In this document: positions 25,912 through 33,890 of the stretch, in pieces | Layout of the letters: every line of letters begins with the position of its first letter | Numbering within the stretch: position 1 is the stretch's first letter | Source of the DNA: Planctomycetota bacterium | GTDB taxonomy: Bacteria; Planctomycetota; UBA8108; UBA1146 | Reading direction: 5' to 3' | Length of the DNA stretch: 64,000 nt | NCBI GenBank assembly: GCA_014240375.1 | Contig: JAAZXB010000004.1 | Span: forward strand, 1 to 64,000 | The notes under the pieces: generated by a model | Databases searched by the model: none | Seen by the model: the letters and a program-made list of their open reading frames with translations, nothing else | Told to the model about the DNA's origin: nothing | Position numbers and translations under genes: made by a program

Positions 25912-27096
25912 ATGAAGCGTGGAATTCTCGCCGGAAAATACCTGACCGGTCTCATGTTATTGCTGGGCTTGCTACTGGTCACTGCGTTGACCTTCACTGA
26001 TCCCGCTCAGGCATGGACTTCAATTCAAGATCCGCCCCCAGCCGAGGAAACGTCTCAAGAGGCGAAGGAATCGAAGCCGATCGCAGATGAAGACGACATT
26101 CTCGGCGGAGATGGAGGCATTCCTGCCAGCGAACCCGCAGCTCTCGAGGTGATCCAGAAATACCTCGATGCGGTCGGCGGGCGCGAGACGTTGCTCTCGA
26201 TCAGTGATCGGGTCGAGATCTTCAAGAACAAGAAGATCGATCCGACCAACGAGACCGTCATGAAGATGGCGCGGTTCCTCAAGCGCACCGGAGATGGTGT
26301 CCTGATGATCCGCGAAGAGTGGCAGCTTCCCGGTCTCGGTCTGACCAAGAACAATGAGCCCCTCACCTTTGTCCAGGTGTACGACGGTGAGAAGGCGTGG
26401 GTCAAGGCGATGGGTGCGGTCTCGCCGTTGGCCGGCAAGACCCTCATCGTGTTCGTTTGGGACAAGCATATCGATGATTTCTTCATCTCCTTCGCCGAGA
26501 ACGGTTACATCGCTAGCCTCAAGGATGACGGAGAGATTCTCGGCACGCCGTGTAAGGTCGTCGAGTTGAAGGCATTCGCCGGTAACCAGGTGCTGAACTA
26601 TGCTTTCTCCATCGATGACGGATTGCTTCTGAGCAAGACATGGAGCGAGGGGCAAGCTCCTGCGGTGGTCAAGAAGGAGGTATTCTACAGTGAATACACC
26701 CGAATCCGATTCAGCGACGATCGCAATCGCTGGGTCAAGGTTCCGACCACCAAGAAGATCTTCGAGGACGGAGAACTGAGCCTCGAACAGAATTACGACG
26801 AGATCGCACTCAATGCTGGGGTTTCCTCGACCAAGTTTGGCCGTCCAGAGGGGCGCTCCTTCGATGAGGTGCGCCGTGAGCGAGAAGCGGAGCGTGCCGC
26901 CAAGGAACTGGAGGGAGCCAAGGAAGCCACCCCCAAGGATGGCGACAAGAAACCGATCTGGGAGAAGCCCAAGCCGAAACCGAAAAAGCCCGTGTGGGAG
27001 AAGCCCAAGCCAAAACCAGCGCCAAAACCAGCGCCAAAACCGGCACCGGTTCCGACTCCCGTACCCGCTCCCGATCCTGTTGAGGATGGGCGCTAG
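25912..27096 (+). CDS. Exported protein with LolA-like domain and Pro/Lys-rich tail
   Basis: From ATG 25912, preceded by GGAAGGA, the product is 394 residues. A signal peptide (YLTGLMLLLGLLLVTALTF) ends at AQA-W. The central domain, about residues 75-310, opens with VIQKYLDAVGGRETLLSI and continues as alternating strands with VYDGEKAWVKAMG, CKVVELKAFAGN and the later repeat IRFSDDRNRWVKVP. That pattern resembles outer-membrane lipoprotein-sorting-like (LolA/LppX fold) proteins of unknown ligand. The tail is a repeat of EKPKPKPKKP and PAPKPAPKPAP units, a likely wall- or periplasm-spanning linker. The frame continues upstream to 25825, but that would hide the signal peptide. It ends at a strong terminator. 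Confidence 0.6.
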   Translation: MKRGILAGKYLTGLMLLLGLLLVTALTFTDPAQAWTSIQDPPPAEETSQEAKESKPIADEDDILGGDGGIPASEPAALEVIQKYLDAVGGRETLLSISDRVEIFKNKKIDPTNETVMKMARFLKRTGDGVLMIREEWQLPGLGLTKNNEPLTFVQVYDGEKAWVKAMGAVSPLAGKTLIVFVWDKHIDDFFISFAENGYIASLKDDGEILGTPCKVVELKAFAGNQVLNYAFSIDDGLLLSKTWSEGQAPAVVKKEVFYSEYTRIRFSDDRNRWVKVPTTKKIFEDGELSLEQNYDEIALNAGVSSTKFGRPEGRSFDEVRREREAERAAKELEGAKEATPKDGDKKPIWEKPKPKPKKPVWEKPKPKPAPKPAPKPAPVPTPVPAPDPVEDGR

Positions 27097-27120
27097 TCAC
27101 TACGGATGAAATCGTGCTAC

Positions 27121-27159
27121 AGAGGTGAGATCCTGCGAGTCGGGGTCTCACCTCTTTTT
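27121..27159 (+). terminator. Rho-independent terminator overlapping the rlmN 3' end
   Basis: AGAGGTGAGATCC pairs with GGGTCTCACCTCT around TGCGAGTCG and is followed by TTTTT. It ends the plus-strand gene and its right arm overlaps the last codons of rlmN on the other strand. Confidence 0.9.
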
Positions 27160-28263
27160 GGATGCACCCGGTTCGTGGTCATCCGTGGCGGCGGGTTTCT
27201 TGAGATTGTTCAGGACTAACTGACCGCACGCTCCATCGATGTCGAGCCCTCGGCTGCGCCGTGCGGTGACAGAACCCTCGTATTGCTTCTGTACCAGTGA
27301 AAGAAACTGACCCACCTCGGCCGCTCCTGCGGCGGTATAAAGCGCACCCTCGTAAGGGTGAAACGGTAACAGGTTGATGTGTGCGCCGCACTTTCCGGCG
27401 AACCGGGCCAGCGCTTTCGCCTGTTCCGGACCATCATTGATGCCAGGAAGAACCACGTATTCGATGCTGATTCTTCGAGAGTCATCACGAATCTTCACCA
27501 GCACTTCGGACAGGTCCTCGATGGAGTGGTGTTGATTGATCGGAACGATGCTGTTGCGAGTCTCCGTGATTGCGCTGTGAAGGCTGACGGCGAGTCTTAC
27601 CTGTGGATGATCGTGGACCAGTTGTTCGATCTTGGGAACGATTCCGACGGTCGAAACGGTGATCCTGCGGGGACTGAACTGAAAACCCTGTGCAGATGAA
27701 AACCAATCGATCGCTCTGGAGACCGCAGGATAGTTGTGGAGCGGTTCGCCCATCCCCATGAAGACCACCTGGGTGACACCACAAAGTCCTTGAGCCACGG
27801 TGGTGGCGTGCACTGCCAGCCACTGGGCGACAATCTCTCTCGGATGCAGGTTGCGGGTCAGTTTCATCGTTCCGGTGGCACAGAAGGTACAACCGGCAGC
27901 ACAACCGACCTGGCTGGAGACGCAGAGGGTTCCTCGATCGTCGGTAGGGATCCAGACCGACTCGATGGAGAGACCATCTGTCAGCATGAAACGGAACTTG
28001 ATGGTCCCATCGGTGGATTTGACCTGATCGGCGACGACCAGCGGAGAACTGAGGATTCCTTCGGCGAGTTGTTGGCGCAGTTCTGCCGGTAGCGAGGTCA
28101 TCTCCAATGGATCGTAGATGCGCTGATCCATCAGATGCTGACGGACTTGCTTGGCGCGGAATTTTGGTTGCTGCTGTTCCTGGCACCACTGTTCGAGGCG
28201 CGAATCCAGCTGGTCGGGAGGATGGTCGAAGGGGTGATCTGCCAGTGGTTCCGGGGGTTTCAT
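27148..28263 (-). CDS. rlmN: Dual-specificity RNA methyltransferase RlmN
   Basis: RlmN is a radical-SAM enzyme that adds a methyl to C2 of A2503 in 23S rRNA and of A37 in some tRNAs. The radical-SAM cluster motif is GCAAGCTFCATGTMKLTRN (C-x3-C-x2-C). It is followed by VFMGMGEPLHNY and the substrate region ISIEYVVLPGINDG. The C-terminal SRGLDIDGACGQL holds the cysteine that resolves the protein-RNA crosslink. ATG 28263 overlaps the TGA of the upstream lipoprotein gene (ATGA) and gives 371 residues, the usual size. The frame runs 46 codons further upstream, but that part overlaps the lipoprotein gene. Confidence 0.95.
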   Translation of the reverse strand: MKPPEPLADHPFDHPPDQLDSRLEQWCQEQQQPKFRAKQVRQHLMDQRIYDPLEMTSLPAELRQQLAEGILSSPLVVADQVKSTDGTIKFRFMLTDGLSIESVWIPTDDRGTLCVSSQVGCAAGCTFCATGTMKLTRNLHPREIVAQWLAVHATTVAQGLCGVTQVVFMGMGEPLHNYPAVSRAIDWFSSAQGFQFSPRRITVSTVGIVPKIEQLVHDHPQVRLAVSLHSAITETRNSIVPINQHHSIEDLSEVLVKIRDDSRRISIEYVVLPGINDGPEQAKALARFAGKCGAHINLLPFHPYEGALYTAAGAAEVGQFLSLVQKQYEGSVTARRSRGLDIDGACGQLVLNNLKKPAATDDHEPGASKKR

Positions 28264-28889
28264 CGTGAGTCCTGGACCCTTTCGCCACGGGAATCGAGCC
28301 ACAGATTCCACGGCCCACTCTTCCTCAGGTCTGGACCCCGTCCCTGGTAGAGGACCGTTCCATCGGGGTCGCGAGTGACTCGAGCATCCGCCAGGGTCCA
28401 CACGATGGTTCCATCCGCTTTCTGTTCTTCAACTACCGGATTTTCACCATCGCCAATCCAGGTCAGTTGCAAGGAACCCTGCCGGCGGAAAAAGGGGCGC
28501 TGTCGATCCGCCACCCGGTAGATCCAGATGACACTCTCTTCAGGCCAGTTGTAGAAGGTCTCTCCGACCTTGAATCGAGTGCGGACCAGGGTGACCTGTC
28601 GATTACCGATGCGGAGGATGTCTCGTGGTCCATCATGAAGAAACTGCGGCTTCAGGTTCTCCTGCCCGGGGATCAATTCGAATCGGAAGCGGATTCCACT
28701 CCAGAAAAGGGTCGGGCTCCAGAGTGTTTGTTCCTGGTGTGAGACGGTTGTATCGATTCCCATTGCTCCTCGACGAGAACTCGCAGTTCCTTCACAGCCG
28801 CTGGTGATCAACGATGGCAAAGCCAAGAGCAGCGCCAGCGACCACGCTCCGTGGAGTCCGCGGAATCGGAGGTTGGAACAGGGGATCAA
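28260..28889 (-). CDS. Hypothetical lipoprotein
   Basis: The 209-residue protein starts at TTG, overlapping the previous stop as TTGA. A signal sequence (WSLALLLALPSLITSGC) ends in a lipobox, so Cys32 is probably lipidated and the rest is periplasmic. The mature part is rich in beta-strand-like segments, for example GIRFRFELIPGQEN, ILRIGNRQVTLVRTRFKVG and ESVIWIYRVADRQRP. It ends in a predicted exposed tail, LWLDSRGERVQDSR. No family is recognised. It sits between a small exported protein and rlmN in an overlapping three-gene minus-strand operon. Confidence 0.68.
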   Translation of the reverse strand: MIPCSNLRFRGLHGAWSLALLLALPSLITSGCEGTASSRRGAMGIDTTVSHQEQTLWSPTLFWSGIRFRFELIPGQENLKPQFLHDGPRDILRIGNRQVTLVRTRFKVGETFYNWPEESVIWIYRVADRQRPFFRRQGSLQLTWIGDGENPVVEEQKADGTIVWTLADARVTRDPDGTVLYQGRGPDLRKSGPWNLWLDSRGERVQDSR

Positions 28890-29308
28890 GGGGTGTTCCG
28901 TCGTTGGATGTCGAGAGAGAGCAACTTCAAGCGATGAGTCTCTCGATGCATCTGTCTCAATTCATATCGCAATTGCTGAAGTGGCGATTTGCTGCTTCCT
29001 GTGGCATCCAAGTACTGACGGTCATCGATCAGGCCAGAGGCGCAGAGGAGCACTGCATCGATCCTTTGCAACTGTTCCAACTCGGTCGCTGGGGGGTGGA
29101 GGATCGATTCCTCGCGGAACCGATTGCGTAATGCTCTCAAGGCGATTCGTCCCTGATGGTCCAGAGGTTGACGTTCGAAGTCGCGAAATAACTGATCGAT
29201 AGGGGAGGTGTGATGGGCACCGAAACCTACCGAGAGCAAGGTCGGGATCAAGGTCGACATCAGTGCAATGACAAATAGGCAAGGAGCCACCCGGGAAGCA
29301 CGAACCAT
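28886..29308 (-). CDS. Small exported helical protein, unknown function
   Basis: The 140-residue product begins at ATG 29308 with AAAGGA about nine bases before it. A signal or anchor segment (APCLFVIALMSTLIPTLLSVG) is followed by a charged helical domain. That domain includes LFRDFERQPLDHQGRIALRAL, cut here at a natural break, and later QQLRYELRQMHRETHRLKLL. The pattern suggests a helical bundle or coiled coil in the periplasm. Its stop overlaps the TTG of the lipoprotein gene, so the two are translated together and may form a complex. I do not recognise the family. Confidence 0.6.
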   Translation of the reverse strand: MVRASRVAPCLFVIALMSTLIPTLLSVGFGAHHTSPIDQLFRDFERQPLDHQGRIALRALRNRFREESILHPPATELEQLQRIDAVLLCASGLIDDRQYLDATGSSKSPLQQLRYELRQMHRETHRLKLLSLDIQRRNTP

Positions 29309-29374
29309 GAAGGAGATCCTTTCACGGACAGTCAGGGCGGCGGCAACGCCCGTTGAGAGGATACACTAAGTGTG

Positions 29375-29414
29375 CTCCGGAGGCACGAGATCTTGCGATT
29401 CTGTGCCTCCGGAG
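29375..29414 (-). terminator. Inverted repeat of CTCCGGAGGCAC
   Basis: CTCCGGAGGCAC at 29375-29386 and its complement GTGCCTCCGGAG at 29403-29414 form a perfect 12-bp stem with a 16-base loop. Each arm also contains the palindrome CTCCGGAG. It lies 17 bases after the stop of the CxxC gene on the minus strand and could end its transcript. No T-run follows the stem. Confidence 0.45.
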
Positions 29415-29430
29415 GTTACAAAAAGAGGGG

Positions 29431-29964
29431 TTACATCATCGTGGCGGCGCGCGGTGGTTCGATCATCTGGGCCGCCTCTGCAGCGATCGGGGCCGTTTTC
29501 GTGGGTGCCCAGTGTTGAACCGCATCGGGGACCAGTGAGGTGATCTTGCAAGGTACTTCAGGGCCACGATAGGAGTCCTCCAGCAGCTGGAGGGCGCGTT
29601 CAATCGACTGCAGCGCCTGGTCTCGCTTCAACTCTTCGCGACGGAATACTTGCCGGCAGTCGTCGGAAATCCACGCCTCATTCCAGTGGATTCGTGCTCC
29701 GCTTCGTTCACATCGAACTCTCGGCACCGATTCACCATCGAGCAGTGCTCGAATCATCGGGTGGATCGAGAGGGGAGTGGAGTGTCCGGCGTGGCAATCG
29801 CTGCAGAACCAGTGCGAGGAATTCATATCGTCATGCATTCTCCGCCTGGCGCTCTGACGACAACCACGACAGTTCTGTAGATCGTGTTGCAGATTGAAGT
29901 GAACCCACTGTTTGGTGGTCTGGAATGAACTACTTTTGTATTCACGATCGGTGGTCTCTTGCAT
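29431..29964 (-). CDS. Hypothetical protein with a four-cysteine CxxC pair
   Basis: From ATG 29964 the protein has 177 residues; GGAG lies seven bases upstream, which favours this start over codons further out. Two CxxC pairs, NCRGC and FCSDC, are about 22 residues apart (near residues 30-60). Two further single cysteines (RCERS and DDCRQ) occur later. The pattern suggests a zinc ribbon or other metal site. The rest is helical (FRREELKRDQALQSIERALQ) with an Ala/Pro-rich end. No signal peptide is visible, so it is probably cytoplasmic. It is divergent from dprA. I do not recognise a family. Confidence 0.55.
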   Translation of the reverse strand: MQETTDREYKSSSFQTTKQWVHFNLQHDLQNCRGCRQSARRRMHDDMNSSHWFCSDCHAGHSTPLSIHPMIRALLDGESVPRVRCERSGARIHWNEAWISDDCRQVFRREELKRDQALQSIERALQLLEDSYRGPEVPCKITSLVPDAVQHWAPTKTAPIAAEAAQMIEPPRAATMM

Positions 29965-30234
29965 TCGATTCTCCGTACTGGTTTCGTTCTTGCGGTCCGT
30001 CGCTCGTTGGCGCACTGGGGAGGTTGCAACGACAGTGCCAATCATTTCAGAAGTTACCTAAACCTTTGTTTTATATAGGCTTCGGGATTTACTAGATGGA
30101 TCGCAGTGGCTCGATTGAGTCAGAATAGTGCGGTGAAATGAACGGATGAACAGTTGCCCCGATTCCGGGCACTGTGCCCAACCCCGAGGTGGAAGCCGCA
30201 ATCTCCCGAGTCATCTTGCCGGGGAGGAGGACCG
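29965..30234. promoter_or_regulatory. Divergent intergenic region between the CxxC gene and dprA
   Basis: This 270-base gap holds a short AT-rich patch around 30060-30095 containing TTTTATATAGG, unusual for this GC-rich region. It probably carries the promoters of both genes. No -35/-10 pair can be fixed with confidence. Confidence 0.4.
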
Positions 30235-31293
30235 ATGGAGCGGCTAGATTCACTTCCACCCGAGAGCAGGGGAGAAAGTAGTGCTGGATCTTCCTCGACG
30301 CTGGAAGATCCTCGGCCATGGATTCCCAGCTGCCACCAGTGGCCCGAGCCGTTGCGCTGGATCGATCGACCGCCACAGAAACTGTGGATCTGCGGCAACA
30401 AACCGGTGGGCCCACCGATCATCGCCATCGTCGGCAGTCGAAAAGCGAGTGTCGCGGGACTTCGATGGGCCTTCCAGATCGCCGCTGAACTGTCGAGGAG
30501 CGGTTTCAGGATCGTCAGTGGTCTGGCACTCGGTATCGATGCGGCGGCTCTCGAGGGAGCAGTGCTCGGATGTGAGGAGTTCAAGCGTTCGGCGACGCCA
30601 ACAGTGACGAAATCGCTGGCTGCACCGTTCGAGGCTGTACCGTTCGCTCCTCCAATCGCTCTGCTGGGGAATGGGTTACCGATGATCTATCCCGCCAAAA
30701 ACCGGCCGCTCGCTCGAAGAATAGTGCAGTGTGGGGGGGCCCTGATCAGTGAATATCCTCCCGGTACTGCTCCCCGGCCCCATCATTTCCCGCACAGGAA
30801 TCGGCTGATCAGTGGCTGTAGCGTCGCAGTGGTGGTGGTCGAGGCGACTCTGCGATCGGGTTCGATGGGCACAGCTCGCCATGCGCTCGACCAGGGGTGT
30901 GAGGTGTGTGCAGTACCCGGTCCAGTAGAATCCGCCAGTCATCAGGGGTGCCATCTGCTGATCCGCGACGGGGCCCACCTGGTGACCTGTGCCCGCGACA
31001 TCATCGAGGCGTGCGCTGGCCTCGGAGTGGCCGGCTGTCGTGCCGGAATCGAGGGCACCGCTCGCAAGGGCCTGTCGGCGGACCAGCGTCGACTGGAGCG
31101 GGAGCGGAAGCGCCACGGCGATGATCTGTGCCGTCTACATGAGGTGACTGGTTGGAGTCCGATCCGCTTGTTGCGGGCCTGGTCCGGGGGATCGTTCGAT
31201 CGATCCGAGACTGGATCCCGATCGGATCAGGGGCAGATGTCTGTGGCGCACTCGAGGAGATCGGGCGTCGGGTCCTCGGCGCAGATCGGATAG
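30235..31293 (+). CDS. dprA: DNA-processing protein DprA
   Basis: DprA binds incoming single-stranded DNA during natural transformation and loads RecA. From ATG 30235, preceded by GGGGAGGAGG, the protein has 352 residues. The Rossmann-like core shows IIAIVGSRKAS, IVSGLALGIDAAALEGA, LGNGLPMIYP, GALISEYPPGTAPRPHHFPHRN (shortened here) and VVVEATLRSGSMGTARHAL. These are all diagnostic. The C-terminal winged-helix part is short and poorly conserved, around CRLHEVTGWSPIRLLRAWSG, with an arginine/serine-rich end. The last 67 bases overlap the 3' end of the opposing cytochrome gene. It is monocistronic here and no other competence gene is in view. Confidence 0.92.
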   Translation: MERLDSLPPESRGESSAGSSSTLEDPRPWIPSCHQWPEPLRWIDRPPQKLWICGNKPVGPPIIAIVGSRKASVAGLRWAFQIAAELSRSGFRIVSGLALGIDAAALEGAVLGCEEFKRSATPTVTKSLAAPFEAVPFAPPIALLGNGLPMIYPAKNRPLARRIVQCGGALISEYPPGTAPRPHHFPHRNRLISGCSVAVVVVEATLRSGSMGTARHALDQGCEVCAVPGPVESASHQGCHLLIRDGAHLVTCARDIIEACAGLGVAGCRAGIEGTARKGLSADQRRLERERKRHGDDLCRLHEVTGWSPIRLLRAWSGGSFDRSETGSRSDQGQMSVAHSRRSGVGSSAQIG

Positions 31294-33695
31294 GTGGGTT
31301 GCGGCAGCGGTAGTGCTCCGGAGAAGAGAAATGACAGTACCCGCACCGGGTCGGCAATATCGAGCAGCGCATCATCATTGGCATCACAACTGGAGTCACA
31401 GGGGATGGAGCCGACCGAGTTGAAGAGGAATCCGAGGGTGAAGATCGGATCACCGATGTCGATCAGCCCGTCGCCGTTGCAATCGCCACGGCTGAAGGCT
31501 GGGCTGTCATTGAAGATGATTTCGGGCGCAGCAGCGAAGGCCGGAGAGTACCCCTGCCCTCCGGCAGAGGAGACCAGGTTGGTCACCCCAGGACTTCCGA
31601 GGTCGTCGGCAAAGGTCAAGACGTCACCGCTCGGCAGAGTCGCAGGGTCGATGCCCAGATTGGTGTACATGGTGGTCAGTACCGTAGTGACCTGGGGAAA
31701 CTGCAACGTATCGATGAGCAGGAAGTCAAAAACCACCGCTGCGGTCCAGCCGTCGGGGAACAGGCTGATCTCGAAGAACTCCGGTCCGGCACCGCCATCG
31801 AGATCGGTCAATATCGTCGATCCGGTCACCTGGTTGGGAGTGAGCAGGACCGGATCATTGCGAACGCCGACGGCGAACGCTCCACAATCGATGGCCGCTC
31901 CTGAAACCTGGTGAATTTGAAACTCTGCCTCGCCCTGGCTACCGATCACCAGCGCAGGGATCTGGAAGAGGAAGGGCGGTGTGGACGAAGCGACCGGTAC
32001 GATCAGATCGCTCGACTCCATCAGATGACCGAAGTGAGGTGCCTGAGCATCGGCAAGAGGTTGCCCCAGACCATCGGTGCTCCAGCCCTTGGCATCGACC
32101 ATGGCGCGCGGTGCACGTCGGTAAATCAAACGAGCTGCGAGATTCACTTCGCCATCGATGCCACTGATGTCAAAGGTGACACTGGTGTTGTCGGTGGCCA
32201 GAGCGGCGATGCGAGTGTCGAGGAGGATCGAGGTCGCTTCGGTGAAGAGCACCCCCGTATTCCCTGAGATGTCCTGATTGACCTTGGCAAACAACTTGCC
32301 GGGAAGAGCTGCGAAGTGACCGGTGGCGGGATCTCCGACCCCTCCAAGGGGATCGATGGTGTCGCCAGCGGTCTGGGATAACGATTGATTTCCAGGTCCG
32401 GTCGCTTCGATCTTGAGAATCATGTTCCGCAGGGTGACTCCGGTCGGAACCGAGTGACCTGCCTGATCATTGACGATCTGTACATCGACCACCAGGGAGT
32501 CTCCCACCTGTTCCGCTGCCAGAGTCATCGTCACAGAATTCTCGAGGAACTCGGCAGAGGTCCCCCGGATGTCGTGGGTATGAACGGTGCTGGGATCTCT
32601 CAGCAGTGGCGGGAACATCGCAGCGCACGCCTCGACCGGTACATCGGAAAAGGGCGGCATGTGGCAATCGACGCAACTCTGAAACAGCGGATCCTGGGGA
32701 TCACCGTAAGGTGAGTTCTTCCACTCCGAATAGGTCTCCTGGGCGGCAACACTGCTGCTCTCGTTGAAGTCATTGTCGTGGTCCGGGTCGTTGCTGTACT
32801 GGTGGCATACGGCGCACGCCTCGGCAGCCAGTTGTGGCTGATAACTGCCTCGCATCTGGTTCACCAGATTGAAATCGACATCTCCGAGCATTCCGTACAT
32901 CACCTGCTCGATCAGGCCACTGGTATCGGGGCGGGTGACGGTCACTGCACCGGGGACGAAGCCGGTCGCATTGATCTGGCTCTCATTCACATCTGCGATC
33001 TTGTGACACGTCTCACAGGAGACGCCTCGCCGCTGCGGATCGGTGAGGGGGCCTGACAGCGGATCGAGTGGTTGCAGCGGATTGGCGATCCATCCTTCCG
33101 GCTGGTGGCAAGAGGCGCAGTGTCCCGAGGGATCGGCAGAGGCGTGAGCGGAATCACGGGAGTAGACAAATCCGCCGCTGCCGCCGGCAGATCCGCTGCC
33201 GTCGAACAGGTCGTAGACCCAGCTGTTGAGACCGGTCATCGCCATCCGGGAAGGTTCCCACTGGGTGAACTGTTCTGGATGACATACCGAGCACTGGTCA
33301 GGAATGACGAAGGAGTAAGTGGGATCGTCAGAGACCGGTACCGGATCCAGTTCGATCTGCACCGAGTTGGCCGGGGTACTGACGATGATGCTCGAGTTGT
33401 AGTAACCCTTGCTGGCACCGGCGATCACCAGCAAGGTGCCGTTGATGCCATCGAGGTTGAAGGTTCCATCGGCAGCGGCGACGGTACGTTGCAAGGTCGC
33501 TTGCCAGGTCACCAATGCTCCGGGGATCGGGTTCTGAGTACTCGCATCGATGACAATTCCGGAGACCTGTCCCTCGAGGCGTGGCATCGGCAACAGCAAC
33601 TGTAGCGCGAGGAACAGGCTCGTGAGCAGCAGCCTCGATGGGAGGGCTGAGGGATAGCGTCGGGCACTGGGGGTCTCAACGGGCCACTGGAGCAT
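31227..33695 (-). CDS. Exported pentahaem c-type cytochrome with dockerin-like C-terminus
   Basis: The 822-residue protein has a signal peptide (LLLTSLFLALQLLLPMP). A carboxypeptidase-regulatory-like beta domain follows at about 45-115 (SGIVIDASTQNPIPGALVTW). The haem region (about 130-345) contains five CXXCH sites: CSVCH, CASCH, CETCH, CAVCH and CVDCH. This cytochrome-c554-like arrangement suggests electron transfer outside the inner membrane. The HSVPTGVTLRN motif typical of such proteins follows. The last 90 residues hold two calcium-loop-like repeats (GDCNGDGLIDIGDP and CDANDDALLDIADP), each followed by a hydrophobic FLF segment, as in dockerin-type tags. A similar tag ends the protein at 60993-62246. 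The redox partner is unknown. Confidence 0.85.
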   Translation of the reverse strand: MLQWPVETPSARRYPSALPSRLLLTSLFLALQLLLPMPRLEGQVSGIVIDASTQNPIPGALVTWQATLQRTVAAADGTFNLDGINGTLLVIAGASKGYYNSSIIVSTPANSVQIELDPVPVSDDPTYSFVIPDQCSVCHPEQFTQWEPSRMAMTGLNSWVYDLFDGSGSAGGSGGFVYSRDSAHASADPSGHCASCHQPEGWIANPLQPLDPLSGPLTDPQRRGVSCETCHKIADVNESQINATGFVPGAVTVTRPDTSGLIEQVMYGMLGDVDFNLVNQMRGSYQPQLAAEACAVCHQYSNDPDHDNDFNESSSVAAQETYSEWKNSPYGDPQDPLFQSCVDCHMPPFSDVPVEACAAMFPPLLRDPSTVHTHDIRGTSAEFLENSVTMTLAAEQVGDSLVVDVQIVNDQAGHSVPTGVTLRNMILKIEATGPGNQSLSQTAGDTIDPLGGVGDPATGHFAALPGKLFAKVNQDISGNTGVLFTEATSILLDTRIAALATDNTSVTFDISGIDGEVNLAARLIYRRAPRAMVDAKGWSTDGLGQPLADAQAPHFGHLMESSDLIVPVASSTPPFLFQIPALVIGSQGEAEFQIHQVSGAAIDCGAFAVGVRNDPVLLTPNQVTGSTILTDLDGGAGPEFFEISLFPDGWTAAVVFDFLLIDTLQFPQVTTVLTTMYTNLGIDPATLPSGDVLTFADDLGSPGVTNLVSSAGGQGYSPAFAAAPEIIFNDSPAFSRGDCNGDGLIDIGDPIFTLGFLFNSVGSIPCDSSCDANDDALLDIADPVRVLSFLFSGALPLPQPTYPICAEDPTPDLLECATDICP

Positions 33696-33890
33696 CGAAA
33701 ATACCTTACCTGATCGCTGTGAGAGGGCTTTGAAGGCGGTTTACCCCATTTTATCGGTGTTCCGCAAAGAATCCAGATCATCGCTCGATTCGTTTTCCTT
33801 GGCCCCTGGGAGGGGGGCAGGCTGACGAATTGAGCAGATCGTCGTAGAATTAGACGGGAGGAGCGCTTTCTCCCCTGAATCAGGAGTCAT

